From: an uncultured Prevotellaceae bacterium
GTDB taxonomy: Bacteria; Bacteroidota; Bacteroidia; Bacteroidales; Bacteroidaceae
NCBI GenBank assembly: GCA_900316985.1
Contig: ONFE01000002.1
Location: forward strand, 102,193-166,192
DNA length: 64,000 nucleotides
Direction: 5' to 3'
Both the position numbers and the translations under genes were made by a program. Below, piece after piece: positions 24,250 to 32,404 of the stretch (the first letter of the stretch is position 1; every line of letters begins with the position of its first letter). The notes under the pieces were generated by a model. That model had not been told where the DNA came from. It saw only the letters and a list, made by a program, of their open reading frames with translations, and did no database searches.

Positions 24250-25106
24250 TGAGTGTTCATTATTTGTTTGAAATAGTCTTCCAGGTCAACATCGTCGGGA
24301 ATATCTTCGCCACACACTTTCATATAGTGCACGTAATTGGCAACCGCGTCTTCGATGTTTCCCACATAGAAAAGAGCATTCGCCTTGGTCAGTAAGGCAT
24401 CTGCATTATCTGGTTGTATGGCAAGCGCGTAATCACAACTGGAAATACATTTTGGGAAGTCTTTGGCATAAAAGTTCGTGCAGGCTAACAGATTCCAATA
24501 AGCCGTAGAGAAGGGATTGCGGTCTAGCAGAAGATTGAATACTTCTTCGGCTTTGTCATATTCCTGCCTTACTGACATCAAACGTCCTTGTAGTTCGAGA
24601 TAGTCGGACTCTTCCTTGTCTTCGTAGTTTTGGCTCCACGAATCTGCATAATTCCACAATTCGTAATCGGCAAAAAGCGTAGCCACATCGAGCAGATAAT
24701 CCTGACGGTCATCTTCATCCACTTCATTGTATTTATCAAGCAGGTAATCGTTGGCTTTCTCGGCTTCATTATTGTAAACCATGATTTCCGCCTGGATGTA
24801 ATAATAATCCAAGTCGGTCTTGTCATCAATGAGGTCTGCATAATAGGACGCAAGCTTCGGATTGCCGTCTTTTACCAGTGAAGTACGAGCGCGGAACACC
24901 AAAGGACCCACGGCTCCCGGATAGATGTCGATGGCCGCATCCACTATCTTCAAGGCTTGGTTCATATCTCCGATGGTGTGGAAGTATTCAGCCAAATCTG
25001 TCAAATCTCCTGAACTAAAGTCCACAAGATGTTCAAGACCTGCTTCTTCGTAATGATGAAGCAGATCATGGAACTCGTTTGATTGGAAATATTCGCTGTA
25101 CGCCAA
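24246..25106 (-). CDS. Tetratricopeptide repeat protein, TTG start
   Basis: The 286-residue acidic protein consists of TPR-like helical repeats (LAEYFHTIGDMNQALKIVDA; AEEVFNLLLDRNPFSTAYW; CISSCDYALAIQPDNADALL) and has no signal peptide. The N-terminus (AYSEYFQSNEFHDLLHHYEE) must be read from a TTG at 25106, because the first in-frame ATG is about 48 codons later and there is none upstream after the glnS stop. It lies 3 nt after glnS and overlaps the DedA gene, so the three form an operon. Likely a protein-interaction module; partner unknown. Confidence 0.83.
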   Translation of the reverse strand: MAYSEYFQSNEFHDLLHHYEEAGLEHLVDFSSGDLTDLAEYFHTIGDMNQALKIVDAAIDIYPGAVGPLVFRARTSLVKDGNPKLASYYADLIDDKTDLDYYYIQAEIMVYNNEAEKANDYLLDKYNEVDEDDRQDYLLDVATLFADYELWNYADSWSQNYEDKEESDYLELQGRLMSVRQEYDKAEEVFNLLLDRNPFSTAYWNLLACTNFYAKDFPKCISSCDYALAIQPDNADALLTKANALFYVGNIEDAVANYVHYMKVCGEDIPDDVDLEDYFKQIMNTQ

Positions 25107-25109
25107 ATT

Positions 25110-26876
25110 CTACGCTTTCTGAGATTTTGCCCATGTGTCCTTCAGACCAACTGTCTTGTTAAAGACGGGGTTATCCGGAGTGGTATCGGGATCGGCCATG
25201 AAATAGCCAATTCGCTGGAACTGGAGATACTGACCAGGCTTCATTCCTGCAGCATATGGCTCAATATAGCAGTTCTTGTTCACGTTGAGAGAATCGGGAT
25301 TAATCATCTGCTTCATCGCTGTAACGGCATCACAACCCTGCTCCTCGCGGATAGCTGCCATAACATCGCGTGGATTCTCAACTTTCCAAAGACGCTCATA
25401 AAGGCGTACTTCAGCCTTAACGGCGTGAACACAACTTACCCAATGGAGTGTCTTGCCCTTAATCTTACGATTGGAACCAGGCATCCCACTACGTGAATCA
25501 GGATCGTATGTACAATAGATAGTCGTCACATTGCCGTTTTCGTCTTCATCGCAAGGATGTTCCTCATCGCATTTGATGATATAGGCATTCTTCAGACGAA
25601 CCTCCTTACCAGGAGCCAAACGCATGAATTTCTTTTCGGCTACCTTCATGAAGTCATCTCGTTCAATCCAAAGTTCGCGGCTAAACTCAACTTCATGTGT
25701 TCCATCAGCTTCATTTTCCGGATTGTTCACGGCAATCAATTGCTCGGTCTGCCCTTCTGGATAATTGGTTATTACGACCTTTACAGGGTCAAGAACGGCA
25801 CTTACACGAATGGCACGACTATTCAAATCATCGCGAACAGCACTCTCCAACAAAGCGATCTCATTGAGGGCATCATAAGTGGTATAGCCAATCTTATCGA
25901 TAAACTTCACAATACTCTCAGGACTATATCCACGACGACGGAAACCACATATTGTCGGCATACGGGGGTCATCCCATCCGTTGACAAGGCCTTCATTCAC
26001 CAAAGCAAGCAGATTTCGTTTAGACATCAGTGTATAGGAGAGGTTCAGTTTATTGAACTCAGTCTGACGAGGACGGTTATCTTCGATATTGTCCGTCTCA
26101 CCTTTGTATTCTTTTATCCATGTGACAAATAGATCATACAAGGGCCGATGCTCCACAAATTCCAATGTGCATAGAGAATGGGTTACGCCCTCCAGATAAT
26201 CGCTTTGTCCATGAGTGAAATCATACATGGGATAGGCATTCCATTTGGTGCCTGTCTTCACATGAGGAATGTTCAGCACGCGGTAGAGTAGGGGGTCACG
26301 GAATAGCATATTGGGGTGAGCCATATCTATCTTGGCTCTCAAGACTAAGGTTCCAGGAGTGGCCTTACCGCTGTTCATAAACTCGAACAAACGAAGATTC
26401 TCCTCTACAGGACGGTCACGATAGGGGCTGTTTGTGCCCGGACTGGTAGTCGTACCTTTCTGTTGGGCTATAACCTCAGCACTTTGTTCGTCAACATAGG
26501 CACGTCCCTGCTTGATGAGCCATACGGCAAAATCCCAGAGTTCTTGAAAATAATCGCTGGCATAATAAACATTTGCCCACTTAAAACCGAGCCATTGGAT
26601 ATCGTGCTCTATGCTTTCAATGTATTCTGTATCTTCCTTGACCGGATTGGTATCATCAAAACGGAGATTACAGATTCCGTTATGGCGCTCAGCCACACCA
26701 AAGTCCATACAGATGGCCTTGGCATGTCCTATGTGAAGATAGCCATTTGGTTCAGGCGGGAATCGTGTCTGGATACGACCGCCGTTCTTTCCTTCAGCGA
26801 GGTCTTTTTCCACAATCTGCTCAACAAAACTGATGCTCTTCTTCTCTTCGCCAATATTGTCTTTGATTTCTGTCAT
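25110..26876 (-). CDS. glnS: Glutaminyl-tRNA synthetase
   Basis: From MTEIKDNIGEEKK the product is 588 residues. It is a class I synthetase: TRFPPEPNGYLHIGHAKAI contains the HIGH motif and LMSKRNLLAL the KMSKS-type motif. It carries the GlnRS-type C-terminal beta-barrel anticodon-binding region (residues about 350-570). It charges tRNA-Gln directly. The upstream alternative start at 26906 coincides with the -7 box and is rejected. First gene of the glnS-TPR-dedA run. Confidence 0.95.
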   Translation of the reverse strand: MTEIKDNIGEEKKSISFVEQIVEKDLAEGKNGGRIQTRFPPEPNGYLHIGHAKAICMDFGVAERHNGICNLRFDDTNPVKEDTEYIESIEHDIQWLGFKWANVYYASDYFQELWDFAVWLIKQGRAYVDEQSAEVIAQQKGTTTSPGTNSPYRDRPVEENLRLFEFMNSGKATPGTLVLRAKIDMAHPNMLFRDPLLYRVLNIPHVKTGTKWNAYPMYDFTHGQSDYLEGVTHSLCTLEFVEHRPLYDLFVTWIKEYKGETDNIEDNRPRQTEFNKLNLSYTLMSKRNLLALVNEGLVNGWDDPRMPTICGFRRRGYSPESIVKFIDKIGYTTYDALNEIALLESAVRDDLNSRAIRVSAVLDPVKVVITNYPEGQTEQLIAVNNPENEADGTHEVEFSRELWIERDDFMKVAEKKFMRLAPGKEVRLKNAYIIKCDEEHPCDEDENGNVTTIYCTYDPDSRSGMPGSNRKIKGKTLHWVSCVHAVKAEVRLYERLWKVENPRDVMAAIREEQGCDAVTAMKQMINPDSLNVNKNCYIEPYAAGMKPGQYLQFQRIGYFMADPDTTPDNPVFNKTVGLKDTWAKSQKA

Positions 26877-26903
26877 AAATGAATATTTTTTATATATTTG
26901 GTG

Positions 26904-26911
26904 CAAAGGTA
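26904..26911 (-). promoter_or_regulatory. -7 box of glnS
   Basis: TACCTTTG on the minus strand, 27 nt before the glnS ATG. The 311-bp gap up to the esterase gene otherwise holds an AT-rich stretch, an orphan plus-strand promoter and a terminator. Confidence 0.65.
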
Positions 26912-27076
26912 CAACTTTTAATTCACATTAGAGAAAGCAATTCAATATATTTTTTCACTAGCTGTTTAAGTGATTATATTACACTAATTATGAGCGTTTT
27001 AGACACTTTTTAATGAAAAACATAAGATTATGTTTAAAAACACCAAAATATATTTTTTTTATCACAAAAAAGGCCT

Positions 27077-27084
27077 TACCTTTG
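27077..27084 (+). promoter_or_regulatory. Orphan -7 box with no gene downstream
   Basis: TACCTTTG on the plus strand. No open frame follows before the terminator at 27143, and the next gene is on the other strand. Confidence 0.5.
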
Positions 27085-27090
27085 CAAACG

Positions 27091-27178
27091 TTATCCTGAA
27101 TACAATCTTTTTACCTTAAAAAAGCTAATACCTATTGAGATTAAAATGCCTGGCTCTGTGAAGACCCGGGCATTTTTT
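27091..27178 (+). ncRNA. Candidate small RNA of about 88 nt
   Basis: The segment lies between the orphan -7 box and an 11-bp terminator hairpin followed by six T. It shows no similarity to an RNA family I recognise. The hairpin also serves the convergent esterase gene, so the terminator alone is not evidence; the promoter-like box is the only added support. Confidence 0.3.
27143..27178. terminator. Bidirectional terminator downstream of the esterase gene
   Basis: AAAATGCCTGG (27143-27153) pairs with CCGGGCATTTT (27166-27176; one T-G pair), loop of 12 nt, with T-runs on both strands. It lies 9 nt beyond the esterase stop codon. Confidence 0.85.
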
Positions 27179-27187
27179 ATTTTTGAA

Positions 27188-28414
27188 TTATTTGAAGATT
27201 TTCTGAGCAAATTCAGTCAGATAAATACGCCAATTACGCCAAATGTGACCTCCGTCAGATTCTCGGTACTCGTATTTGTAACCCATTTCATCTAGATATT
27301 TGCGCAAGTCGGTATTGCTCTTATAAAGAAAGTCCGTATTACCGATGGCAATCCAATATAGTTTAGGATTAGACGAAAATAGGCGTTTCAGCTTGTTCTG
27401 GGCGTCTTTATTTGCCTTCAGCTGTTCGTAAAATGGTGCTTGAGGATTGATATTGCCATCAAGATGTAGACCAGCAGAGAATAGGCCGTAGTAATTGAAC
27501 GTTTCAGGGTAACGCATAGATATGTGGAAAGTATGTCCACCGCCCATAGACAATCCGCAGACTGCACGACCATTACGGCTTTTAATAGTGCGGTAGTTAT
27601 TATCGATAAAACTGACAATATCCTTGAAACTTTCGTCCATCGTAGCAACGGCTTTGCCATCCTGATGTCCCATAAAGGAGGGCTTGTACATTCCTTTCGA
27701 CCATTCGCCAGGAGCAGCCTGGCAATTTGTATTACCATTGGGCATCACAACAATCATCGGCTTAGCTTTGCCTTGAGCCACCAGATTGTCCATAATCTGA
27801 GCTGTACGGCCCAATGTGGTCCATGCGTCCTCGTCGCCACCTGCACCGTGTAAGAGATATAGAACGGGGTAGTGACCTCCTTTTTCATATCCAGCAGGGG
27901 TATAGACGGTCATACGCCGTTTCATTTTCAGCGTTGGACTGTCGTACCAGACCTTGGATACATTTCCGTGAGGCACTTCATTTACTTTATAATAATCACC
28001 TTTGTCGCCTTTACTTTTGGATATGATGAATATATTCGTGAATTGTGCGATATCTCGGTTTATATAAACATTAGACGGATCCAGTATTCGCATTCCATCT
28101 ACTGTCAGACTGTAGCTGTAGAGTTCTGGATCAAGTGGTTTAGAGGTATAACTCCAAACACCGTTTTTACCTTCTGTCATTTCTGCAGATGCTTGTACTT
28201 CTTGCTGGCCGCGTGGTGTATCTACTTTGACCATAGGCATAAAATCACCTGTAACTTCAACTTTTACTGCCTTGGGAGCAAATAGGTTTATCGTAACAGA
28301 TCCATCTTTATTTATAATTGGAGACTCAATCTGAGTACCACCAAAAAGTGCTTCCTGCGCATTACAAGTAATTGCGATCAAGGGGAGAAGCAAACATAAT
28401 GTTTTTCTTTTCAT
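27188..28414 (-). CDS. CE1-type carbohydrate esterase with N-terminal E-set domain
   Basis: The 408-residue product has a signal peptide ending in TCNAQ, an Ig-like/CBM48-type domain (residues about 25-130; TINLFAPKAVKVEVTGDF) and an alpha/beta-hydrolase esterase domain. The nucleophile is S289 in CGLSMGGG, the oxyanion region is YLLHGAGGDEDAW, and the catalytic His is in SDGGHIWRNW. This layout is that of Prevotella and ruminal feruloyl/acetyl esterases acting on xylan side chains. It is exported, probably to the periplasm. It is alone; no xylanase or SusC/D genes are in the window. Confidence 0.88.
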   Translation of the reverse strand: MKRKTLCLLLPLIAITCNAQEALFGGTQIESPIINKDGSVTINLFAPKAVKVEVTGDFMPMVKVDTPRGQQEVQASAEMTEGKNGVWSYTSKPLDPELYSYSLTVDGMRILDPSNVYINRDIAQFTNIFIISKSKGDKGDYYKVNEVPHGNVSKVWYDSPTLKMKRRMTVYTPAGYEKGGHYPVLYLLHGAGGDEDAWTTLGRTAQIMDNLVAQGKAKPMIVVMPNGNTNCQAAPGEWSKGMYKPSFMGHQDGKAVATMDESFKDIVSFIDNNYRTIKSRNGRAVCGLSMGGGHTFHISMRYPETFNYYGLFSAGLHLDGNINPQAPFYEQLKANKDAQNKLKRLFSSNPKLYWIAIGNTDFLYKSNTDLRKYLDEMGYKYEYRESDGGHIWRNWRIYLTEFAQKIFK

Positions 28415-28492
28415 TTTTTCAAAGGTTAATATTGATATCGTGAGTTTTATTTATCATAATGCTGATTCTATCTAAATAATACAACAAACATA

Positions 28493-28765
28493 TTATTCAG
28501 ACACTATACCGGCTTTAAGCCATTGTGTAGCAAGTGTTTGAGCATCGTGTAATGCTGTTTCTTCATCAACCTCATACTGGTCAAGAAGCAAATTAGCCAA
28601 ATCTTCTGCAGTAAAACTTTCGAGTTTTTGAACTTCTCTCCATAGATATGCAGAACTTTCATTCATGCTGATAATGTTACTGAAGTCAATATTTTCTTTT
28701 CCTTCAGCCACGATAATCTGCTCACCGCAAACATCGCGTAAATTGAATCCTGGTTTTGCTTTCAT
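28493..28765 (-). CDS. PqqD-family small protein
   Basis: From MKAKPGFNLRDVCGEQIIVA the product is 90 residues with the PqqD/RRE-like winged-helix fold: MNESSAYLWREVQKLESFTAEDLANLL and a C-terminal AQTLATQWLKAGIV helix. PqqD-like proteins bind precursor peptides for radical SAM maturases, but many Bacteroidota have solitary copies with no known partner. No radical SAM or precursor peptide gene is adjacent. It is 73 nt downstream of the aminotransferase, beyond its terminator. Confidence 0.82.
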   Translation of the reverse strand: MKAKPGFNLRDVCGEQIIVAEGKENIDFSNIISMNESSAYLWREVQKLESFTAEDLANLLLDQYEVDEETALHDAQTLATQWLKAGIVSE

Positions 28766-28786
28766 ATAATTACATTTATTAAAGAC

Positions 28787-28829
28787 AAAAATCGCAAAAT
28801 GCAAGTTCTTTCCTGCAAATTGCGATTTT
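28787..28829 (-). terminator. Terminator of the DPP IV-ior-aminotransferase operon
   Basis: AAAATCGCAA (28787-28796) pairs with TTGCGATTTT (28820-28829), with imperfect extension of the stem inward (TGCAAG/CTGCA). On the minus strand TTGTCTTTAAT follows the hairpin. Confidence 0.75.
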
Positions 28830-28837
28830 GCCTTGTA

Positions 28838-30154
28838 TTATTCTACGGGATTATTTTCTTCAAAGATAGCCATACGTTCTTCAAGCAAATCGTACTGATT
28901 ATCATTAATAAAAGAGGTACACACGCGCAAGCCTTCCTGGTGACTACCTGTGGTAATCAAACAGATGGCTGAAACACCATAATACATTAGTTCGTGTGCT
29001 AGTTCGCCGCTGGTCATACCGGGATATCCGATCGTGAAATAGAAGCCGTCAGCTATAGGCTCATCCAAATCCTTATCGTAAACGATATAGAACTTGTGGC
29101 GGCAGAAGATTTCCTTCAGTTTGTGAGCACGTTCACCATATACACTTATTTCCTTGCGGAAATCATATTCGCCATCTGTTGCTGCTTTCAGCATGGCCGC
29201 CATCGCATATTGAGCACTGTGGCTGGTTCCTGACGAAAGCGCATAAAGCATTCGCGTAGAAAAAACCAAACCGAATGGAAGTCCCTCGTATCGATTGGCC
29301 AAATCCGGAAAATGACGATGGAATAATTTGTCAGAGATACATGTTACGCCAATACGTTCACCAGCATAACTGAAAGCCTTACTTCCACTGATGAGCAGCA
29401 TGTAATTGTCTGTATATCTGGCAACTGTAGCTTGATATGGAGGCTCAAATGGAGTGCTCAGATTCTTACGGAAATCCATTGCAAAATAGGCCAAATCCTC
29501 CATCACGACAACATCATATTGAGTGGCCAACTCCCCTATTACATTCAGTTCCTCCTCTCGCAAACAAATCCATGCAGGATTGTTGGGATTGCTATAGACT
29601 ATGGCGCAAATGTTGCCTTTATCTAAGTAACTCTCCAATTTGCCTTTCAGCTTATCGCCTCGATAATCATAAACGTCAAAAGTTTCATATTTAACGCCCA
29701 TCACCTGTAACTGCATTTTCTGAACAGGAAAACCTGGATCGATGAAAAGCACGGTGTCTTTTTTCTTATCGGCCTGACTACAAGTTAGGAAGGAGGCAAA
29801 TGTGCCTTGCATAGAGCCACTTACGGGAACACAACCCTCTGGGGCAATATCCACGCCTATAAAAGCTTTTACGAAGCGAGAAGCTTCTTTCTTCAGTTCG
29901 GGATAACCTTGTATGTCTGGATAGCTATGGGCTATACCGTCCTGTAAAGCCTTGATTTGGGCTTTCACTCCGGCTTCAGCAGCAGGAAGTCCAGGGATGC
30001 CCATTTCCATCTTGATAAACTCAACGCCAGTTTCCTGTTCAGCTTTGGCAGCAACCTGCTTCACTTCTCGGATGGTAGCCTTGGCGAAATCTGTTATTCC
30101 AAGATTCTCTATCAGTCCGTCAACGATCTGTTTGTCAATAGGTGTCTGTTTCAT
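28838..30154 (-). CDS. PLP-dependent aminotransferase, class I/II
   Basis: The 438-residue product is a fold-type I aminotransferase. The Schiff-base lysine is K259 in LISGSKAFSYAGERIG. Other family marks are YPDIQGYPELKKEASRF, YSNPNNPAWICL and VVMEDLAYFAMD. It sits in one operon downstream of iorA and iorB, so the likely reaction is interconversion of aromatic amino acids and aryl-pyruvates; that specificity is inferred from context. It starts 21 nt after iorB and has a terminator downstream. Confidence 0.9.
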   Translation of the reverse strand: MKQTPIDKQIVDGLIENLGITDFAKATIREVKQVAAKAEQETGVEFIKMEMGIPGLPAAEAGVKAQIKALQDGIAHSYPDIQGYPELKKEASRFVKAFIGVDIAPEGCVPVSGSMQGTFASFLTCSQADKKKDTVLFIDPGFPVQKMQLQVMGVKYETFDVYDYRGDKLKGKLESYLDKGNICAIVYSNPNNPAWICLREEELNVIGELATQYDVVVMEDLAYFAMDFRKNLSTPFEPPYQATVARYTDNYMLLISGSKAFSYAGERIGVTCISDKLFHRHFPDLANRYEGLPFGLVFSTRMLYALSSGTSHSAQYAMAAMLKAATDGEYDFRKEISVYGERAHKLKEIFCRHKFYIVYDKDLDEPIADGFYFTIGYPGMTSGELAHELMYYGVSAICLITTGSHQEGLRVCTSFINDNQYDLLEERMAIFEENNPVE

Positions 30155-30175
30155 TTACAATCAGATATTAACGGT

Positions 30176-30748
30176 TTATTTCTGCAACGCTCGACCCAAG
30201 GCCAAAGCCTTGATGTTCTGCTCAACAATCTTCTCACCTTTCCGCGCAAACACACGGCCGATGGCAGCTTCCAGCTTGTCATATTCTATGCCAAGAGCCT
30301 TTTGGGCGGCACCCAACAAAATCACGTTGGCTGAGCGTGGAACCCCGTTGTCCTTGGCCATCTGCTCAATGTCAATCATAATGACGTTCTGAAGTTTGGA
30401 GTAGTCGGCCATCAATTTATCCATTTCAGGATAATTGGGTATATTAACAAAAGGAGCACTCGATGTGATAATCCAACCTTCTTTACTCAAGAATGGCAGA
30501 TAGCGCAGAGCCTCCATCGGTTCCATTGAAATGATCACATCAGCGCCGCCCAAAGCTATAAGGTCACTATGGATAGGTTCAGAGGAAATGCGGAGATTCG
30601 ACTGCACGTCACCTCCACGCTGACTCATTCCGTGAACTTCAGCCTGCTTGATATAGAGATTTTCCTTCATGGCAGCTTCGCCGATAATGGTGGCGATAGA
30701 TAGGATTCCTTGTCCGCCTACGCCGCAAAGTATGATGTCTGTTTTCAT
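30176..30748 (-). CDS. iorB: Indolepyruvate:ferredoxin oxidoreductase, beta subunit
   Basis: The 190-residue product is the gamma-domain-type subunit of 2-oxoacid:ferredoxin oxidoreductases: CGVGGQGILSIATIIGEAA at the N-terminus, EVHGMSQRGGDVQSNLRIS, and ALGGADVIISMEPMEALRYL. With IorA it converts aryl-pyruvates (from Trp, Phe, Tyr) to aryl-acetyl-CoA, reducing ferredoxin; the reverse carboxylation is used by some rumen anaerobes for amino-acid synthesis. It is 15 nt after iorA. Confidence 0.93.
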   Translation of the reverse strand: MKTDIILCGVGGQGILSIATIIGEAAMKENLYIKQAEVHGMSQRGGDVQSNLRISSEPIHSDLIALGGADVIISMEPMEALRYLPFLSKEGWIITSSAPFVNIPNYPEMDKLMADYSKLQNVIMIDIEQMAKDNGVPRSANVILLGAAQKALGIEYDKLEAAIGRVFARKGEKIVEQNIKALALGRALQK

Positions 30749-30763
30749 CTTTCTTCCTTTAAT

Positions 30764-32383
30764 TTATTTGTTTTCTTGAGCTGCTTTTTCTGCAGCCTTC
30801 TTTTGTTTGAGGTGGCGCTGCAGAGTCTGCATACACTCACGGCGGGGGATAATCACACTTACGCCCTTATACTCGATTTCATCTCGGATAATCTGCGTGA
30901 TTTCAGGCATATTCTTGGGTAAAGGAACTACCACCTTCAAATGTTCATTGTCAAGGCCCAAACCTCGAACGATAGCCTCAAACTTGTTAGTTCCGGCAGA
31001 GTCCTGTCCACCTGTCATACCCGTTGTCAGGTTATCACTGATAATGACGGTGATGTTAGCATTCTCATTTATCGCATCGAGCAAACCAGTCATACCACTA
31101 TGTGTAAAGGTGGAGTCACCGATAATGGCAACGGCAGGCCACTGACCTGCATCGGCAGCTCCCTTGGCCATCGTAATGGAAGCACCCATATCCACACATG
31201 AATGAATGGCTCTGTATGGAGGCAGGAAGCCCAAAGTATAGCAGCCGATATCACCGAACACACGAGCGTTGGGATAATCTTCAAGGACTTTGTTTAATGC
31301 AGTATAAACATCACGGTGTCCACAACCTTGGCAGAGTGCTGGTGGACGAGGCGTAACATCCTCACATGGAGCGAAATTCTCGTCCGAAGGAATGCCGAGA
31401 GCTTTCTTCAGGAAATCGGGATTCAACTCACCCGTACGGGGAAGTTCACCTGTCAGGCGGCCCATGATATTCTCGGCCTCCCCTACTCCTCTTACCATAT
31501 CTTCAATGAAAGGCTGGCCTTCTTCCACGATAAGCACCTTTTCACATTCAGCCAACATCTTGCGAACCAATTTCTTGGGCAGAGGATATTGCGAAATCTT
31601 TAATACAGGATAAGGGCATCCGTCCTTGAAGCACTCCATCACGTAGTTGTAGCCGATACCGCTGGCAATAATACCCAAACTCTTATCGGTTCCTTCCACA
31701 AATTTGTTATATGGTGAATCAACGGCTTTCTCTTCCAATTCTTTCTGCTGACCCGTCACCACGACGTTGCGCTTACGGGCAAAGGCTGGCAGCAACACCC
31801 AGTCGCTTGCTTTGGCATTATAGTTCAGTTCATTCTCCTGACGTGGAGTTTCGGCGACTTCGACTACGGCACGACTATGAGCCATACGTGTAGTGACGCG
31901 CATCAGCACCGGCAGATGTATCTCCTCGGAATAGTCGAAGGCAAATGCCATCATATCGTAAGCTTCCTGCTGATTGCTGGGTTCCAACGTAGGAATCATA
32001 GCAAACTTACCGTAGAAACGGCTGTCTTGTTCGTCTTGTGAAGAATGCATCGAGGGGTCATCGGCCACAAGCACAACCACGCCACCATTTGTCCCGGTCA
32101 TTCCTGAATTGACAAATGGGTCAGCGCAGACGTTGAGTCCCACATGTTTCATGCACACCAAAGCACGCTTGCCCATAAACGACATACCAAGAGCAGCCTC
32201 CATAGCTGTTTTCTCATTGGTTGACCAACGGCTATGCACATTGCGCTCCTTAGCCAGAGGGGATTCCTGAATAAATTCAGTAATTTCAGTTGAGGGCGTA
32301 CCGGGATAAGCGTAAACACCACTTAATCCCGCATCGAGCGCTCCTTGAGCAATAGCCTCGTCACCCAAAAGTAATCTTTTCAT
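30764..32383 (-). CDS. iorA: Indolepyruvate:ferredoxin oxidoreductase, alpha subunit (no ferredoxin domain)
   Basis: The 539-residue product contains the pyrimidine-binding half (LLGDEAIAQGALDAGLSGVY, YPGTPSTEITEF) and the TPP-binding half (ALCQGCGHRDVY, GDIGCYTLGFLPPY, GDSTFTHSGMTGLLDA). Many IorA proteins end in a ferredoxin-like domain with two CxxCxxCxxxCP clusters; here the chain ends RRECMQTLQRHLKQKKAAE and has none. The iron-sulfur relay must therefore come from another protein. It starts 21 nt after the DPP IV gene on the same strand. Confidence 0.93.
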   Translation of the reverse strand: MKRLLLGDEAIAQGALDAGLSGVYAYPGTPSTEITEFIQESPLAKERNVHSRWSTNEKTAMEAALGMSFMGKRALVCMKHVGLNVCADPFVNSGMTGTNGGVVVLVADDPSMHSSQDEQDSRFYGKFAMIPTLEPSNQQEAYDMMAFAFDYSEEIHLPVLMRVTTRMAHSRAVVEVAETPRQENELNYNAKASDWVLLPAFARKRNVVVTGQQKELEEKAVDSPYNKFVEGTDKSLGIIASGIGYNYVMECFKDGCPYPVLKISQYPLPKKLVRKMLAECEKVLIVEEGQPFIEDMVRGVGEAENIMGRLTGELPRTGELNPDFLKKALGIPSDENFAPCEDVTPRPPALCQGCGHRDVYTALNKVLEDYPNARVFGDIGCYTLGFLPPYRAIHSCVDMGASITMAKGAADAGQWPAVAIIGDSTFTHSGMTGLLDAINENANITVIISDNLTTGMTGGQDSAGTNKFEAIVRGLGLDNEHLKVVVPLPKNMPEITQIIRDEIEYKGVSVIIPRRECMQTLQRHLKQKKAAEKAAQENK

Positions 32384-32404
32384 AATGTTGTGATTTATAA
32401 TGTT

